The notes beneath the pieces were generated by a model. That model was not told where the DNA came from. It worked only from the letters and a program-made list of their open reading frames with translations, and did no database searches. 64,000 nucleotides of DNA from Bacteroidota bacterium (GTDB lineage: Bacteria; Bacteroidota; Ignavibacteria; UBA10030), in the NCBI GenBank assembly GCA_026416125.1, contig JAOAFT010000001.1, positions 124,001 through 188,000 of the forward strand, given 5' to 3'. Positions 41,881 to 51,759 of this stretch are shown here, piece after piece (the first letter of the stretch is position 1; the number at the start of each line of letters is the position of its first letter). The translations under genes and the position numbers were made by a program.

Positions 41881-41964
41881 TTAACGGCTAACATCAAAAA
41901 TAAAAATAGCAATAAAGATAACAAGCCCTGTAAGAAGAAATGTGATTCGCTTGAGGTATTTCAC
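41881..41964 (-). CDS. Possible 27-aa single-TM microprotein
   Basis: GTG start: MKYLKRITFLLTGLVIFIAIFIFDVSR; begins just after the MATE stop codon. Confidence 0.25.
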   Translation of the reverse strand: MKYLKRITFLLTGLVIFIAIFIFDVSR

Positions 41965-41965
41965 C

Positions 41966-43309
41966 TTAGACCTTTAACGATGTCCACGAATTTGAACGGA
42001 ATTTGATATACCCTAGGACTGTATATACTATAATGTAGATTGGAAGCGACATCCATGCACCAACGATATCATACTGTACACCTAAAAAATATGCTAGCGG
42101 GAGAAATAGTATCCAATGCGAAAGAATTTCTATATTCATTACGTAAAATGTAGCACCAGCTGCTTGTAATGCATTTGCAAAAATGATTCCACTACCGTAA
42201 AGAATTTGCGCTATTCCTGCCAGTTGTAATATCGTATGTGCATGTTGGATTACTTTCTCATCTGTTGTAATAACGCTAAGAACAATATCTGGGAAAAGAA
42301 CATATATCAACCCAAGAGCGAATGTATAGAGTGTGGTAAGTTTAGCAGTCTCAATGGTATATATGCGTGCTTCGTGAACCTTATTATTTCCAAGAGCATT
42401 CCCCACTAAAGTTTGTGTCGCAACCCCAAAACCAAAACACGGCATAAATGAAACAAATAACGACGTAATAACAACTTGTGTTGCAGCCTGTGATAGAGTT
42501 CCCAACACGCCGGCTATTGCTACAAATAAAAGAAAACCTAGCAATATAAGAACATTCTGAAACGATACTGGTAATGATATCCTCACTATTTGTTGCAAAT
42601 ACTTCCAATGGATGTTAAATACATTATAGTATCTATACTTTTTTCGATATTCTTGCAAAAATGTTACACCGACAAAGAAAAGAAACCCCATGAACATACC
42701 AAGAGAAGCCCCAACCCCTGCTCCGGCTAATCCCATAGCTGGGAATAGTGCTATGCCATAAATAAAGAAATAATCAAACAGTATATTAAAAAAATAAGTT
42801 ATAAAAGCTGAAAACATAAATATTTTGGTTTGACCAATCCCATAGAAAAAACCACGATACGAAACCGCAAGGAGAAAAAATGGAATACCAAGGGAGCGGT
42901 ACTTAATATATTCCGCTGCTTCACGAGACACAGTATCATCAGCAGAAAAAAATCTAATAAATTCGTGTGCGTAATAATACCCCAACAGTGCTATGATGAT
43001 TCCAACGAGAACACTAAGAACCAATGAATTATTTAATACAACACCAGCTTCTTTATAGTTGTGCTCACCGTAGCGACGAGCGACTAAAATGTGCGTCCCG
43101 GTTGCAAGACTTGAAAAGAAGCTCGTTAATACCCAGGTTGCCAGTACCCCCAATCCCATAGCAGCGAGCGAAATAGCAGCATTGTGTAGTCTCCCAACCA
43201 TAGCTGTCTCAACGATGGATACAATCATTTGAATTGACATCCCTGCAATAGCTGGTATTGCGATTTTTAATATGCGGTTGGAATATTCTCTCTTTGGTAT
43301 AAAGCCCAT
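41966..43309 (-). CDS. MATE family efflux transporter
   Basis: IPAIAGMSIQMIVSIVETAMVGRL, GVATQTLVGNALG, 12 TM pattern. Confidence 0.95.
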   Translation of the reverse strand: MGFIPKREYSNRILKIAIPAIAGMSIQMIVSIVETAMVGRLHNAAISLAAMGLGVLATWVLTSFFSSLATGTHILVARRYGEHNYKEAGVVLNNSLVLSVLVGIIIALLGYYYAHEFIRFFSADDTVSREAAEYIKYRSLGIPFFLLAVSYRGFFYGIGQTKIFMFSAFITYFFNILFDYFFIYGIALFPAMGLAGAGVGASLGMFMGFLFFVGVTFLQEYRKKYRYYNVFNIHWKYLQQIVRISLPVSFQNVLILLGFLLFVAIAGVLGTLSQAATQVVITSLFVSFMPCFGFGVATQTLVGNALGNNKVHEARIYTIETAKLTTLYTFALGLIYVLFPDIVLSVITTDEKVIQHAHTILQLAGIAQILYGSGIIFANALQAAGATFYVMNIEILSHWILFLPLAYFLGVQYDIVGAWMSLPIYIIVYTVLGYIKFRSNSWTSLKV

Positions 43310-43357
43310 AGAGTGCTTCGATCGTTATCACAACAACGATGAGTATAAAATAAAATT

Positions 43358-43392
43358 GCCGTCATCTGCCTTCTTCTGGTGCAAATGACGGC
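43358..43392 (-). terminator. Terminator-like hairpin downstream of the TPR gene
   Basis: GCCGTCAT..ATGACGGC stem; minus-strand 3' side AATTTTATTTT. Confidence 0.65.
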
Positions 43393-43417
43393 TCATCTTC
43401 CCATCATGAACCTCGCT

Positions 43418-44107
43418 TTAAGCAGTAATCTGAGCTAAAAGTTTATCAATATCACGTGCTTGGGGTGATTTTGAATATTCCTTTTTAATAATTGTAAGCA
43501 GTTTTTTTGCCTTTTCAGTATTGCCAACAAGTGCATAGTTAAGTGCAGCACGTTGCAGATTCTCAGCTGCCTGAACAACTGGAATTCCCTTTGAAGCAGC
43601 TTCTTCAAAACATTCTGCTGCCTCCTCATACTTCCCAACATGTTCATAGCAAATTCCTGCGCCAGCAAGTGCAGAGGCTTCTAGGATCGGATCGCTAATA
43701 TCAACTTCTTTGTAGTACTCTAATGCTTTTTCATAATTTTCGAGATTTTTATACGAATGAGCTAAATATAGCGTTGCAATTTCTCCTGCAGAAGTACTCC
43801 CATACTCTTGTACAATTACCTCTAATCCTTGTATTCCTTGCTGGGGAACACCATGAATTGCCTCCTCATACCTGCCTTGTTCATAAAGAGGCATAACACG
43901 TGATAACATTGTTGTCGCTGTCTCATTCCAATCTTTTCTTTTTTGAGTCCAAACAATAGTTATTACAACAAGAAGTAACGGAATACCTATTATGTAACTC
44001 ATGTACTTTCTGTTTTGCTCAATCCATACTCTTGCTTCAAAATATGCTTTTACAAGCTTATCTTCTTTAATTTCCTTCTTTGAAATTTTTTTCTGTGCTT
44101 TTAACAT
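43418..44107 (-). CDS. Tetratricopeptide repeat membrane protein
   Basis: One N-terminal TM (YIIGIPLLLVVITIVWT), TPR repeats. Confidence 0.85.
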   Translation of the reverse strand: MLKAQKKISKKEIKEDKLVKAYFEARVWIEQNRKYMSYIIGIPLLLVVITIVWTQKRKDWNETATTMLSRVMPLYEQGRYEEAIHGVPQQGIQGLEVIVQEYGSTSAGEIATLYLAHSYKNLENYEKALEYYKEVDISDPILEASALAGAGICYEHVGKYEEAAECFEEAASKGIPVVQAAENLQRAALNYALVGNTEKAKKLLTIIKKEYSKSPQARDIDKLLAQITA

Positions 44108-44138
44108 GCGGTTTCCTCATTCTTTGTAAAACATTCAG

Positions 44139-44212
44139 TGCGCCCGGGGCGACTCGAACGCCCGACCTACAGCTCCGGAGGCTGTCGCTCTATCCAGCTG
44201 AGCTACGGGCGC
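44139..44212 (-). tRNA. tRNA-Arg (CCG)
   Basis: GCGCCCGTAGCTCAGCTGGATAGAGCGACAGCCTCCGGAGCTGTAGGTCGGGCGTTCGAGTCGCCCCGGGCGCA. Confidence 0.96.
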
Positions 44213-44259
44213 ATTCTCTAGTTCTTAATGTAGTTAAGTTTCAGTTGATATTCAATTCT

Positions 44260-45297
44260 TTACTTTTCATGTAGTAATGCTCTGCTAGCATCAAGTACCT
44301 GCTCAACTGTAATTTCACGCATACATCGAAAATGTTTTTTAGGACATTTATCTAATCCTACATGCGAGCATGGCCGGCATTTAAGAGATACATGTTCTAA
44401 AACTATTGAAGTTGTGTTATAGGGGAAAAAACCAAACTCACGGACAGTTGGACCAAAAATAGCTACAACTTTTTTCTTGAGAGCTGATGCAACGTGCATT
44501 AACCCAGAATCATTACTGATAATAAGGTTACATAGATCCATTGCTGCTGCAGTTTCAACTATCGTAAACAAGCCAGCACAATTGTATACTATTCTTCCAC
44601 TACGTCTGAGAATCTTCTCTTCTATTTCTGCACACTCATTACGCTCATTCGCAGCACCAAACAGAAGAATTTTTGCACCATAAATCTCATGTAAACGAAA
44701 CGCTACTTCAGCAAATCGTTCTTCTAACCACCGCTTTGTATTATGTTTGGCTGTTGGGCATATACCAATAACAATACCTGAACCTAAATCAGACAATACT
44801 GCTCTTACTGTTTCTCTTGCATCTTTTGGTATATAAATCTCAAGACCTTCATTATCGATTTCTACTTGAAATTCTCGAACCGTATTCAAATAGCGAATTG
44901 GAACTGGAACAATAGACCTGTATATATTTAATTTCAAATTTATTAGTACCCAACGTGTTACGACGCGCTTGTTAACACGCTTTACTATCCCTTTCATTCC
45001 AAACCGTAGTATTTTGCTCCGTATGTTATTATGGATATCAAGAATAAGATCATAACCTACTTTTTTAAAGTTTCGCTTTAACTCCAAAAGTCCTTGGAAA
45101 CCGTTTGCGGCATCGAAGATATATAGATTCGAAATGTGTGGATTATAACGGAGTACATCAGCAAATTCCTTTCGAACAACATAGTCTATTCGTGCATTTG
45201 GAAATTTTTTCCTTAGGTTTTTTATTAAAGGAGTTGAGAGAAGAATATCTCCTAACGAACTGAGTCGGAGGATTAATATGTTTTTGATTATTTCCAT
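44260..45297 (-). CDS. Glycosyltransferase family 9 (heptosyltransferase-like)
   Basis: ILILRLSSLGDILLSTPLIKNLRKKFPNARIDYVV; NLIISNDSGLMHVASALKKKVVAIFGPT. Confidence 0.92.
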   Translation of the reverse strand: MEIIKNILILRLSSLGDILLSTPLIKNLRKKFPNARIDYVVRKEFADVLRYNPHISNLYIFDAANGFQGLLELKRNFKKVGYDLILDIHNNIRSKILRFGMKGIVKRVNKRVVTRWVLINLKLNIYRSIVPVPIRYLNTVREFQVEIDNEGLEIYIPKDARETVRAVLSDLGSGIVIGICPTAKHNTKRWLEERFAEVAFRLHEIYGAKILLFGAANERNECAEIEEKILRRSGRIVYNCAGLFTIVETAAAMDLCNLIISNDSGLMHVASALKKKVVAIFGPTVREFGFFPYNTTSIVLEHVSLKCRPCSHVGLDKCPKKHFRCMREITVEQVLDASRALLHEK

Positions 45298-45394
45298 ATT
45301 CACATTATAAACATTGTAGCTGTAATTTACGAAAATATATTGATTTACGAGCATATTTTTTGTAAATTTATAGCAGAAATAACTACATTAACGT

Positions 45395-45808
45395 ATGGCA
45401 AAATCGAAATTTGTTACATATGAGTGTCCTCATTGTCATCGACAAACAAAATTAGAAATTGTACAAGTCGATGGGGAATTCAAAGTACTTGATGGTAAGT
45501 CATGGTACCGTTGTAGTCGTTGCAAGCATAGTGTGCTTATTAATACACAAAAGATTGAAGAAGCAAAAAAGACTACGAGAGAAAGTATTCTTAAGGAACA
45601 ATGTACTCTTTACCGGAATGATAAAACTTTTTCCATTGGAGAAGCAATTTATCACAGTGAGTGGGACGACGTTGGGAAAGTTATCCGGAAAGAAAAGACA
45701 ACGAGTGGCATTCAAACAATTGTAGTTGCTTTTGAAAAAGTTGGGGAAAAACGGTTAATAGAAAATTTACCAATTGAGTTTCTAGAAGAAAATTCAATAT
45801 CACAGTAA
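45395..45808 (+). CDS. Zinc-ribbon protein of unknown function
   Basis: YECPHCHRQTKLEIVQVDGEFKVLDGKSWYRCSRCKHSV (two CXXC) plus a KOW/CarD-like GEAIYHSEWDDVGKVI segment. Confidence 0.65.
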   Translation: MAKSKFVTYECPHCHRQTKLEIVQVDGEFKVLDGKSWYRCSRCKHSVLINTQKIEEAKKTTRESILKEQCTLYRNDKTFSIGEAIYHSEWDDVGKVIRKEKTTSGIQTIVVAFEKVGEKRLIENLPIEFLEENSISQ

Positions 45809-45840
45809 CCAGATTTAATGATTGTGAAGGAGGTGATTAC

Positions 45841-46038
45841 TTGGTCGGCATCATTATTGGTGAAAACGAATCAATCGATCGAGCAATTAAACGATTCAAG
45901 AAAAAATACGAACGATCGGGTATTTTAAAAGAAATTAAGAAGCGATCGTTTTATGTCAAGCCATCTGTAAAAAAGCGAATGAAACTAGCTAAAGCAATTC
46001 GCAGAGCTCAGCGTGCAATGACAGAAGAAGCTCAATAG
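45841..46038 (+). CDS. rpsU: 30S ribosomal protein S21
   Basis: IIGENESIDRAIKRFKKKYERSGILKEIKKRSFYVKPSVKKRMKLAKAIRRAQ; aaggaggtgat RBS, TTG start. Confidence 0.95.
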   Translation: MVGIIIGENESIDRAIKRFKKKYERSGILKEIKKRSFYVKPSVKKRMKLAKAIRRAQRAMTEEAQ

Positions 46039-46068
46039 CATTAGAATCGTCGATTTACGTTATCTTGC

Positions 46069-46097
46069 AAACACCTTTCATTATGTGAAAGGTGTTT
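46069..46097. terminator. Bidirectional terminator between rpsU and the subtilase gene
   Basis: AAACACCTTTCA-TTATG-TGAAAGGTGTTT with T-rich flank. Confidence 0.8.
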
Positions 46098-46107
46098 ATT
46101 ATTTTAA

Positions 46108-48846
46108 TTATTTCATTAGTATCATTTTTATTGACTTCTTAAGCATAGTACCTTTTTCCCCAACACATAACCGTGCAATGTAGATTCCACTTGAGAGGTG
46201 TGAACCATTGAAAATTATTGAATGAACACCCGGGTGCATGTATTCATTGACGAGTGTTACTATCTCACGACCTAATTGATCAAATACTTTTAACGATACG
46301 AACGATATTGTTGAAATTCTAAACTGTATAGTCGTACTTGGGTTAAAAGGATTGGGGAAATTTCTGTATAATTCAAATGTTGTTTCGGGTATCGTACGAC
46401 TTACATGAGAATACTCATCGCTAAGAGTAGTTAACTCAAGGCGGATTTTGTAGTTCCCACTTGTTGAACGAACCCATCTCGAACCATCCCATACCAATGA
46501 ACGCTCAGCTTCTTGAGTACCATCAGTATTGATTCGTAACGTATCGCCTGCTCCACCTACAGAAAGAACAACAGCATACTCTATACGAGGTTCAACTTCG
46601 ACACCAGCCATCCAGAATGGTACAAAATTAAGCGTTGCAGGATTGAGTAGAGAAAAAGGATACTCAATCGCTCTACCGATTTTTACAGTTGGAGAACAAT
46701 TCTCAGCAGTAAATATCTCGCAACGAAGAAATCCACTACCACTAATTGATCGTTCTTTTATACCAGGTAGTGAAAGATACAAACCTGTTAGAGTTCCTCG
46801 AATAGGTGGAACAAATCGTATGGCTATTTTTTTATTCGCTGAAATAACTTCGGTCTGTCCAATCAACATTGTATCGTATTTAATAACAATACGCGAAACA
46901 TGTGCCTGAAGACCGTAGACAAGTTTTGCAACAGCATTAAGGAGATCAATTTTACCATACCCCCATGTTGCATTTGGAATTGTTGAAGTGAATTCATCAT
47001 TTCGTGCCGATTTTGCAATTAGTAATTTCAATACCGATTCGCTTAAACTAGTATTAATTCCTAATAATGTAGCAACTGCTCCAACAAGATGCGGTGTTGC
47101 TTGGCTTGTTCCCATGTCGATTTTGTAGAGCCCACCTGGGTAAAGTTGATTTCCTACAGATAGTGGATTTACAGTTGATGACAATGCCGCTGTAATACCC
47201 TGTCCAGGAGCTGTAATTTCAGGCTTTAGCCGTCGATCACGTGTTGGACCTATACCACTGAATATCGATATGTTACCTGTTCTTTCGGTGGGGTAATCTG
47301 TCCAGTTGTATACATTCCCGTCGTTCGATGGCCATGACCACTTTGTCACGTAACTACCAACAGTAATAGCCTTTTTCGAAGTGCCAGGACTTGTAATAGT
47401 TTTTTGATTATCACCGTTTACAAGCTCAACAGAAGGGATACCCCTGCCACCAGAACGAATTGCAACCCATGCATCATATTCTATAGGTGAAGTTTGGGAC
47501 GTAGTAATTGTAAGTACCCACTGCCCCGGACATGGCGGAACAACTGAACTAGCACGAACATATAACTCAATGCATCGATGATTATTATCTGTGCTTTTAT
47601 AATTTGCCAAATAGATAATACCATCACTTGTGTCATTTGCACTGCCATGTTGGTCTTTACTCCGACTGTAGATAACTCCTCTTGGTGATTTTATGGTAGC
47701 CACTAAAGAACTCGCCCCTGAAACTGAAACATCACCTTGTAGCCAAACCATAAAATCGAATATCTGTTTCATCGAATCACTGAACGAGTAATACTGGGGT
47801 TGTACCATTGTAAAAGACAGAGGCGACGATTTCGAAAGATACCCAGAAGTATGAATTTGATATTTTGCATCATTTCCAGCAGCAACACAAACAATTCTCC
47901 CAGCAGTGACAAAACTATCAATCGCCACCTCGTAAGGTCTTGTTCCATCATGAGGTCCATACTGGCTACCAATACTCCAATTAACGACAATCGGTTTTCG
48001 CAATTGTTCAGATTTGTATTTTGCGTACGTTAATCCATCGATCATGAATGCTTCAGTAAATATTCCATCTCCACCTTTCACTACAATAATGTCAGCTTCA
48101 GGAGCGACTCCTTTAAATTTTCCATTATAGGTCCTTCCATTTCCCACTGCGATGCTTGCCACGTGCGTTCCATGTCCATTATAATCGCGTGTGCGAACAA
48201 ATCCAACTCGTGTACCATCAAGTTCATTCTCAATATCACGTTGAGTGTACTCTACACCATAATTAAATCCTGCAGGTGAATATTCGCCACTTTGTGGTGT
48301 GAGTGTTTGATCCCATATATAGAGAATGCGAGTTTTAGTCGTATCTTCTTTTCGAAAATCGAGGTGTTTCCAATCAATGCCAGTATCATATATTAATACA
48401 ATAACATCCTTACCAGCATATGGCGTATTGTTAAGTATACCTTCACTCGTTTGGAGAGCGCCAATCTCAGGGATACTTACATCAGTTTGGAGTGTATTCA
48501 ACGACGAATGTTGGATGTACAGAACACAATCAAGTTTCTCAATATTTACAATATCTTCACTCGATAATCGAGCAGTAGCATACTGTCCTACAATAGAATT
48601 CAGATGTATTCCATATCTTTTTAACGCTTCTGGATCATTTGTTGTTATTATCACAGGATATAGTTCAATATTACTTTCGTTTATTTTTGCAAGTTGATAA
48701 TTTTTCCTTTGTTGTGCTAAAAACTCATGAAGCAGTGGATGAATTTTAGAGTGCTGTGTGTAGCAGAGGGGAAAAATAAGAAAATGTATTAAAAGCAGAA
48801 TCCAAAAGCCGCGAATTGAAAAAAGCAATTCACGTTTAGAAATCAT
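46108..48846 (-). CDS. Secreted subtilisin-like (S8) protease with T9SS C-terminal sorting domain
   Basis: VIVLIYDTGIDWKHLDF (Asp), YNGHGTHVASIAVG (His), DMGTSQATPHLVGAVA (Ser); C-terminal LYRNFPNPFNPSTTIQFRIS..LSSGIYIARL. Confidence 0.93.
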   Translation of the reverse strand: MISKRELLFSIRGFWILLLIHFLIFPLCYTQHSKIHPLLHEFLAQQRKNYQLAKINESNIELYPVIITTNDPEALKRYGIHLNSIVGQYATARLSSEDIVNIEKLDCVLYIQHSSLNTLQTDVSIPEIGALQTSEGILNNTPYAGKDVIVLIYDTGIDWKHLDFRKEDTTKTRILYIWDQTLTPQSGEYSPAGFNYGVEYTQRDIENELDGTRVGFVRTRDYNGHGTHVASIAVGNGRTYNGKFKGVAPEADIIVVKGGDGIFTEAFMIDGLTYAKYKSEQLRKPIVVNWSIGSQYGPHDGTRPYEVAIDSFVTAGRIVCVAAGNDAKYQIHTSGYLSKSSPLSFTMVQPQYYSFSDSMKQIFDFMVWLQGDVSVSGASSLVATIKSPRGVIYSRSKDQHGSANDTSDGIIYLANYKSTDNNHRCIELYVRASSVVPPCPGQWVLTITTSQTSPIEYDAWVAIRSGGRGIPSVELVNGDNQKTITSPGTSKKAITVGSYVTKWSWPSNDGNVYNWTDYPTERTGNISIFSGIGPTRDRRLKPEITAPGQGITAALSSTVNPLSVGNQLYPGGLYKIDMGTSQATPHLVGAVATLLGINTSLSESVLKLLIAKSARNDEFTSTIPNATWGYGKIDLLNAVAKLVYGLQAHVSRIVIKYDTMLIGQTEVISANKKIAIRFVPPIRGTLTGLYLSLPGIKERSISGSGFLRCEIFTAENCSPTVKIGRAIEYPFSLLNPATLNFVPFWMAGVEVEPRIEYAVVLSVGGAGDTLRINTDGTQEAERSLVWDGSRWVRSTSGNYKIRLELTTLSDEYSHVSRTIPETTFELYRNFPNPFNPSTTIQFRISTISFVSLKVFDQLGREIVTLVNEYMHPGVHSIIFNGSHLSSGIYIARLCVGEKGTMLKKSIKMILMK

Positions 48847-49180
48847 TGTGTCGTGTACCTCCACGTATTGAAGTCACACATGGCTCGTTTAGAAGCATGC
48901 GAATTTGCTCAATTGAAGCCCATACTACTGAATACTGACCGTATGAACTTGTTATTTCTAATCCCATTAATGAAAATATTTCTTTACATGAACTTTGTAC
49001 AATAATGTGGTATTGTTTAGTCTGATTGATATAAAATCTACTACTTAATTCAGTATCATCACTATTTTCAAGAAGTCTCTGGATAGCAAAGTCTCCTTTT
49101 TGTTTTGTTAAGGACTGAAAATGTTGAGTACAAGAGTATGGAACAAGAAGTAAGAAAAATATTACATGAAACATCCTCAT
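48836..49180 (-). CDS. Small secreted protein resembling a free-standing subtilase propeptide/inhibitor
   Basis: Signal peptide; YHIIVQSSCKEIFSLMGLEITSSYGQYSVVWASIEQIRMLLNEPCVTSIRGG parallels YPVIITTNDPEALKRYGIHLNSIVGQYATARLSSEDIVNIEKLDCVLYIQHS of the next gene. Confidence 0.6.
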   Translation of the reverse strand: MRMFHVIFFLLLVPYSCTQHFQSLTKQKGDFAIQRLLENSDDTELSSRFYINQTKQYHIIVQSSCKEIFSLMGLEITSSYGQYSVVWASIEQIRMLLNEPCVTSIRGGTRHNDF

Positions 49181-49183
49181 TTT

Positions 49184-51442
49184 TTACCGTATTAAGACTA
49201 ATTTTTTTGTTTGCATTCCATGTTTCGTATATATCTTGTAAAAATATGTACCAGAAGATATTGTTGCTGGTGGTTGCCAATAAATTCTGTTGTCAGGTAG
49301 GCTTTCCCCTTCATAGATGACATAAACTTCTCGACCAAGAACATCGTACAACACAAGTTTTACATATCCAGCTTCTGGAAGGCTATAATGAAACGTTGTT
49401 CCCGGGTTAAATGGATTTGGATAATTTTGATACAACTGAACAATATTGGGTAACAACTCTGTAGGTTCTGTAGGACTATCCATACCATTTGTGTCATTGC
49501 TTATATATGCTCGTATTAAATAGGTATAAACTGAATCTCCGCCATCATTTGAGGTTAAGTAATACCAGTTGCCATTTGTATACGTGAGACTCGTGTATCG
49601 TGGTGGCTGAGGGCTTTTCGTCACCATGACCCGCGGTGCAGTGGTCGACTCGCCACTTACTACAAATGCAACAGCAAAAGGTGCTGATGCATCTATATTG
49701 TAAGAACGAAGATCAACCGTAGCCCAATTTGACCACGGTACAGGATATGGAATCCCAGGTGTTTGAGTCGTAGTTGCAATGATCGGTACAGCAAGTTTTT
49801 TCCCTAGTGGTGTAGGTCGAATTGCCCCTGAGTAACTCCATATTCCTCCTTGCATTGATCCTGCACGCCGAAGTGCAATACGTATAGAGTCCAGCTTCAT
49901 ACCAGAAACCCCATCAAACCATACACACACTGTATCGTTCACTGAAAGTGGTAAATATCCTATGGGTTCGCTTTCATCGTACTTTAATTCCATTCTCGTA
50001 ATATTTGCCGTGCCTGTAGAACTATAAGAATATGTTACGTTGTACGTATTAAGGTTCGTTATTGCAAAGATTACCGTTGAATAGGAAGTTCCAAAACCGT
50101 TGACGGTATAGTTTTGACCAATTGGAATATCCGTCACTGCTTGAGTCTGTCCTAAAGCTATCATTCGTATACTTAAAGAAGCTTTTGTTTTCATGTGTAT
50201 ACTTAAACTTGTACCTGATGTATAAGCAATGTAACATGTACCGTACGGTTTTAATGTATCCACAATCGCAGGAACTGATGGTACTATATGCGTTCTATGG
50301 TTTGATGGATAACTCAAAATTGGAAGCTCAAACCCATATTGAGGATTGAATGACTTATTGTTGAGCTTTGTAGCTATAGCAAAGTTTTTTAAAACATCTT
50401 TAAAAGTATATTGAACCCCGACCTTTTGCAGCGCTTCATTATAACCATTTTCTCCTACCTGGGTACTCTGAACTAACCGTTTTATATACGCTACACCAAA
50501 TTGTTCAACTAAATACCACGTAAATAGTGCTGCTCGCGAATAATCCGCTAACACATCTTCTGTTTCTTGCCAACTTAAAAAATTTACATTAGTGTTAGAA
50601 TAGTACAACGAAGGATTTCTTAGTCCATATCCACAGAGTTTTTCAGCTATTTCTGAGCATCCTTCATTAACAAATGTATCTTCGTCGTCATCATAATTCC
50701 AGTGAATCATATGTTGAAGTTCATGAGCAGTTGTTCCAGCAACTTCTGTAATACCTTTGCTAGTCATAAGATTAGCTGGATTACAATCAATGTAATATAT
50801 TTCAGCATAATTTGAGTGACGCTTATTCCCTAAAGCTTTTTGTACATCTTGTTCCGTGTATTGGTTAAGGCTATAGTAGTATCCTGCTACATAGTTTCCT
50901 GATCCACTATATCCATCCTTAATGTCAAGGATGAGTATGATTATCCTGGGATCACCATCGACATCTGGAGGAACTCCAAAAAATGTCGTATCTAACTGAT
51001 AAATCCCTTTTTGTGAATGCGATGGTGTACGTTGTTCAAAAGCAATAAGAACAGAATCAACTACTTGCTGGGTAACCCGTGTTCCCCACTGAACATCCTC
51101 GACAAATATATAGCAATTTGTTCCAACTGCTCTGCACGTTGATGGCACAAGGTATTCATAGTAATCGACTGTACTAATATCTGTAGCATACCACGAACGC
51201 TGCGACCCAACTGTGAAATTGTATGCTTCCTTTTTAGTTAAAGACCTCGTATGCTTCGTAATTCCGTGTGATAATAAAATATCCTTTTCTTTTTGCCACT
51301 GTTTAGTAATACGATGAGAACCGGGGATAGGATACGAATCATTTCCTGCTACCTGCTGGTTCCTCTGTAAACGCTGACCTAACAGAAATTCACAGATAAT
51401 AAAAAGACATACAATGCTTTTAACATATTTATGTGATATCAT
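49184..51442 (-). CDS. Secreted zinc metalloprotease-like protein with T9SS C-terminal sorting domain
   Basis: TTAHELQHMIHWNYDDDEDTFVNEGCSE (HEXXH); C-terminal LYQNYPNPFNPGTTFHYSLPEAGYVKLVLYDVLGREV..ISSGTYFYKIYTKHG; start placed at the signal-peptide Met. Confidence 0.85.
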   Translation of the reverse strand: MISHKYVKSIVCLFIICEFLLGQRLQRNQQVAGNDSYPIPGSHRITKQWQKEKDILLSHGITKHTRSLTKKEAYNFTVGSQRSWYATDISTVDYYEYLVPSTCRAVGTNCYIFVEDVQWGTRVTQQVVDSVLIAFEQRTPSHSQKGIYQLDTTFFGVPPDVDGDPRIIILILDIKDGYSGSGNYVAGYYYSLNQYTEQDVQKALGNKRHSNYAEIYYIDCNPANLMTSKGITEVAGTTAHELQHMIHWNYDDDEDTFVNEGCSEIAEKLCGYGLRNPSLYYSNTNVNFLSWQETEDVLADYSRAALFTWYLVEQFGVAYIKRLVQSTQVGENGYNEALQKVGVQYTFKDVLKNFAIATKLNNKSFNPQYGFELPILSYPSNHRTHIVPSVPAIVDTLKPYGTCYIAYTSGTSLSIHMKTKASLSIRMIALGQTQAVTDIPIGQNYTVNGFGTSYSTVIFAITNLNTYNVTYSYSSTGTANITRMELKYDESEPIGYLPLSVNDTVCVWFDGVSGMKLDSIRIALRRAGSMQGGIWSYSGAIRPTPLGKKLAVPIIATTTQTPGIPYPVPWSNWATVDLRSYNIDASAPFAVAFVVSGESTTAPRVMVTKSPQPPRYTSLTYTNGNWYYLTSNDGGDSVYTYLIRAYISNDTNGMDSPTEPTELLPNIVQLYQNYPNPFNPGTTFHYSLPEAGYVKLVLYDVLGREVYVIYEGESLPDNRIYWQPPATISSGTYFYKIYTKHGMQTKKLVLIR

Positions 51443-51453
51443 ACTTGTTTTGC

Positions 51454-51759
51454 CTAATTGTTTAATATGATAAACGATCGAACAACAATTGCTTTTCGAA
51501 AATGTTTCCGAGTTATGGTCCCCTGCAATTTTACTGTATATCCCTGGCACTGCTTTAATCGTTGCATTGTTAATGAATCAGATACTATTTCAAAACTTGA
51601 CCCAAGTGTATCACGAATTAGTATGTATGTAAAAGGTTCATTCCCACTTATAGAAATAAAACCAATAAATGTAGTATCCCTTGGGTTGTTATTTACATGT
51701 TCTCGTTGTAGACAACTTATACAACAAGCGACACAAAGCATATATATTGTAGCTCTCAT
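51454..51759 (-). CDS. Small lipoprotein of unknown function
   Basis: MRATIYMLCVACCISC lipoprotein-like signal; same strand and tightly spaced with the next gene. Confidence 0.5.
   Translation of the reverse strand: MRATIYMLCVACCISCLQREHVNNNPRDTTFIGFISISGNEPFTYILIRDTLGSSFEIVSDSLTMQRLKQCQGYTVKLQGTITRKHFRKAIVVRSFIILNN

Noticed and set aside
44080-44274. + strand 64-aa ORF (SAPGATRTPDLQLRRLSLYPAELRAHS)
   Set aside because: Antisense translation of tRNA-Arg (44139..44212).
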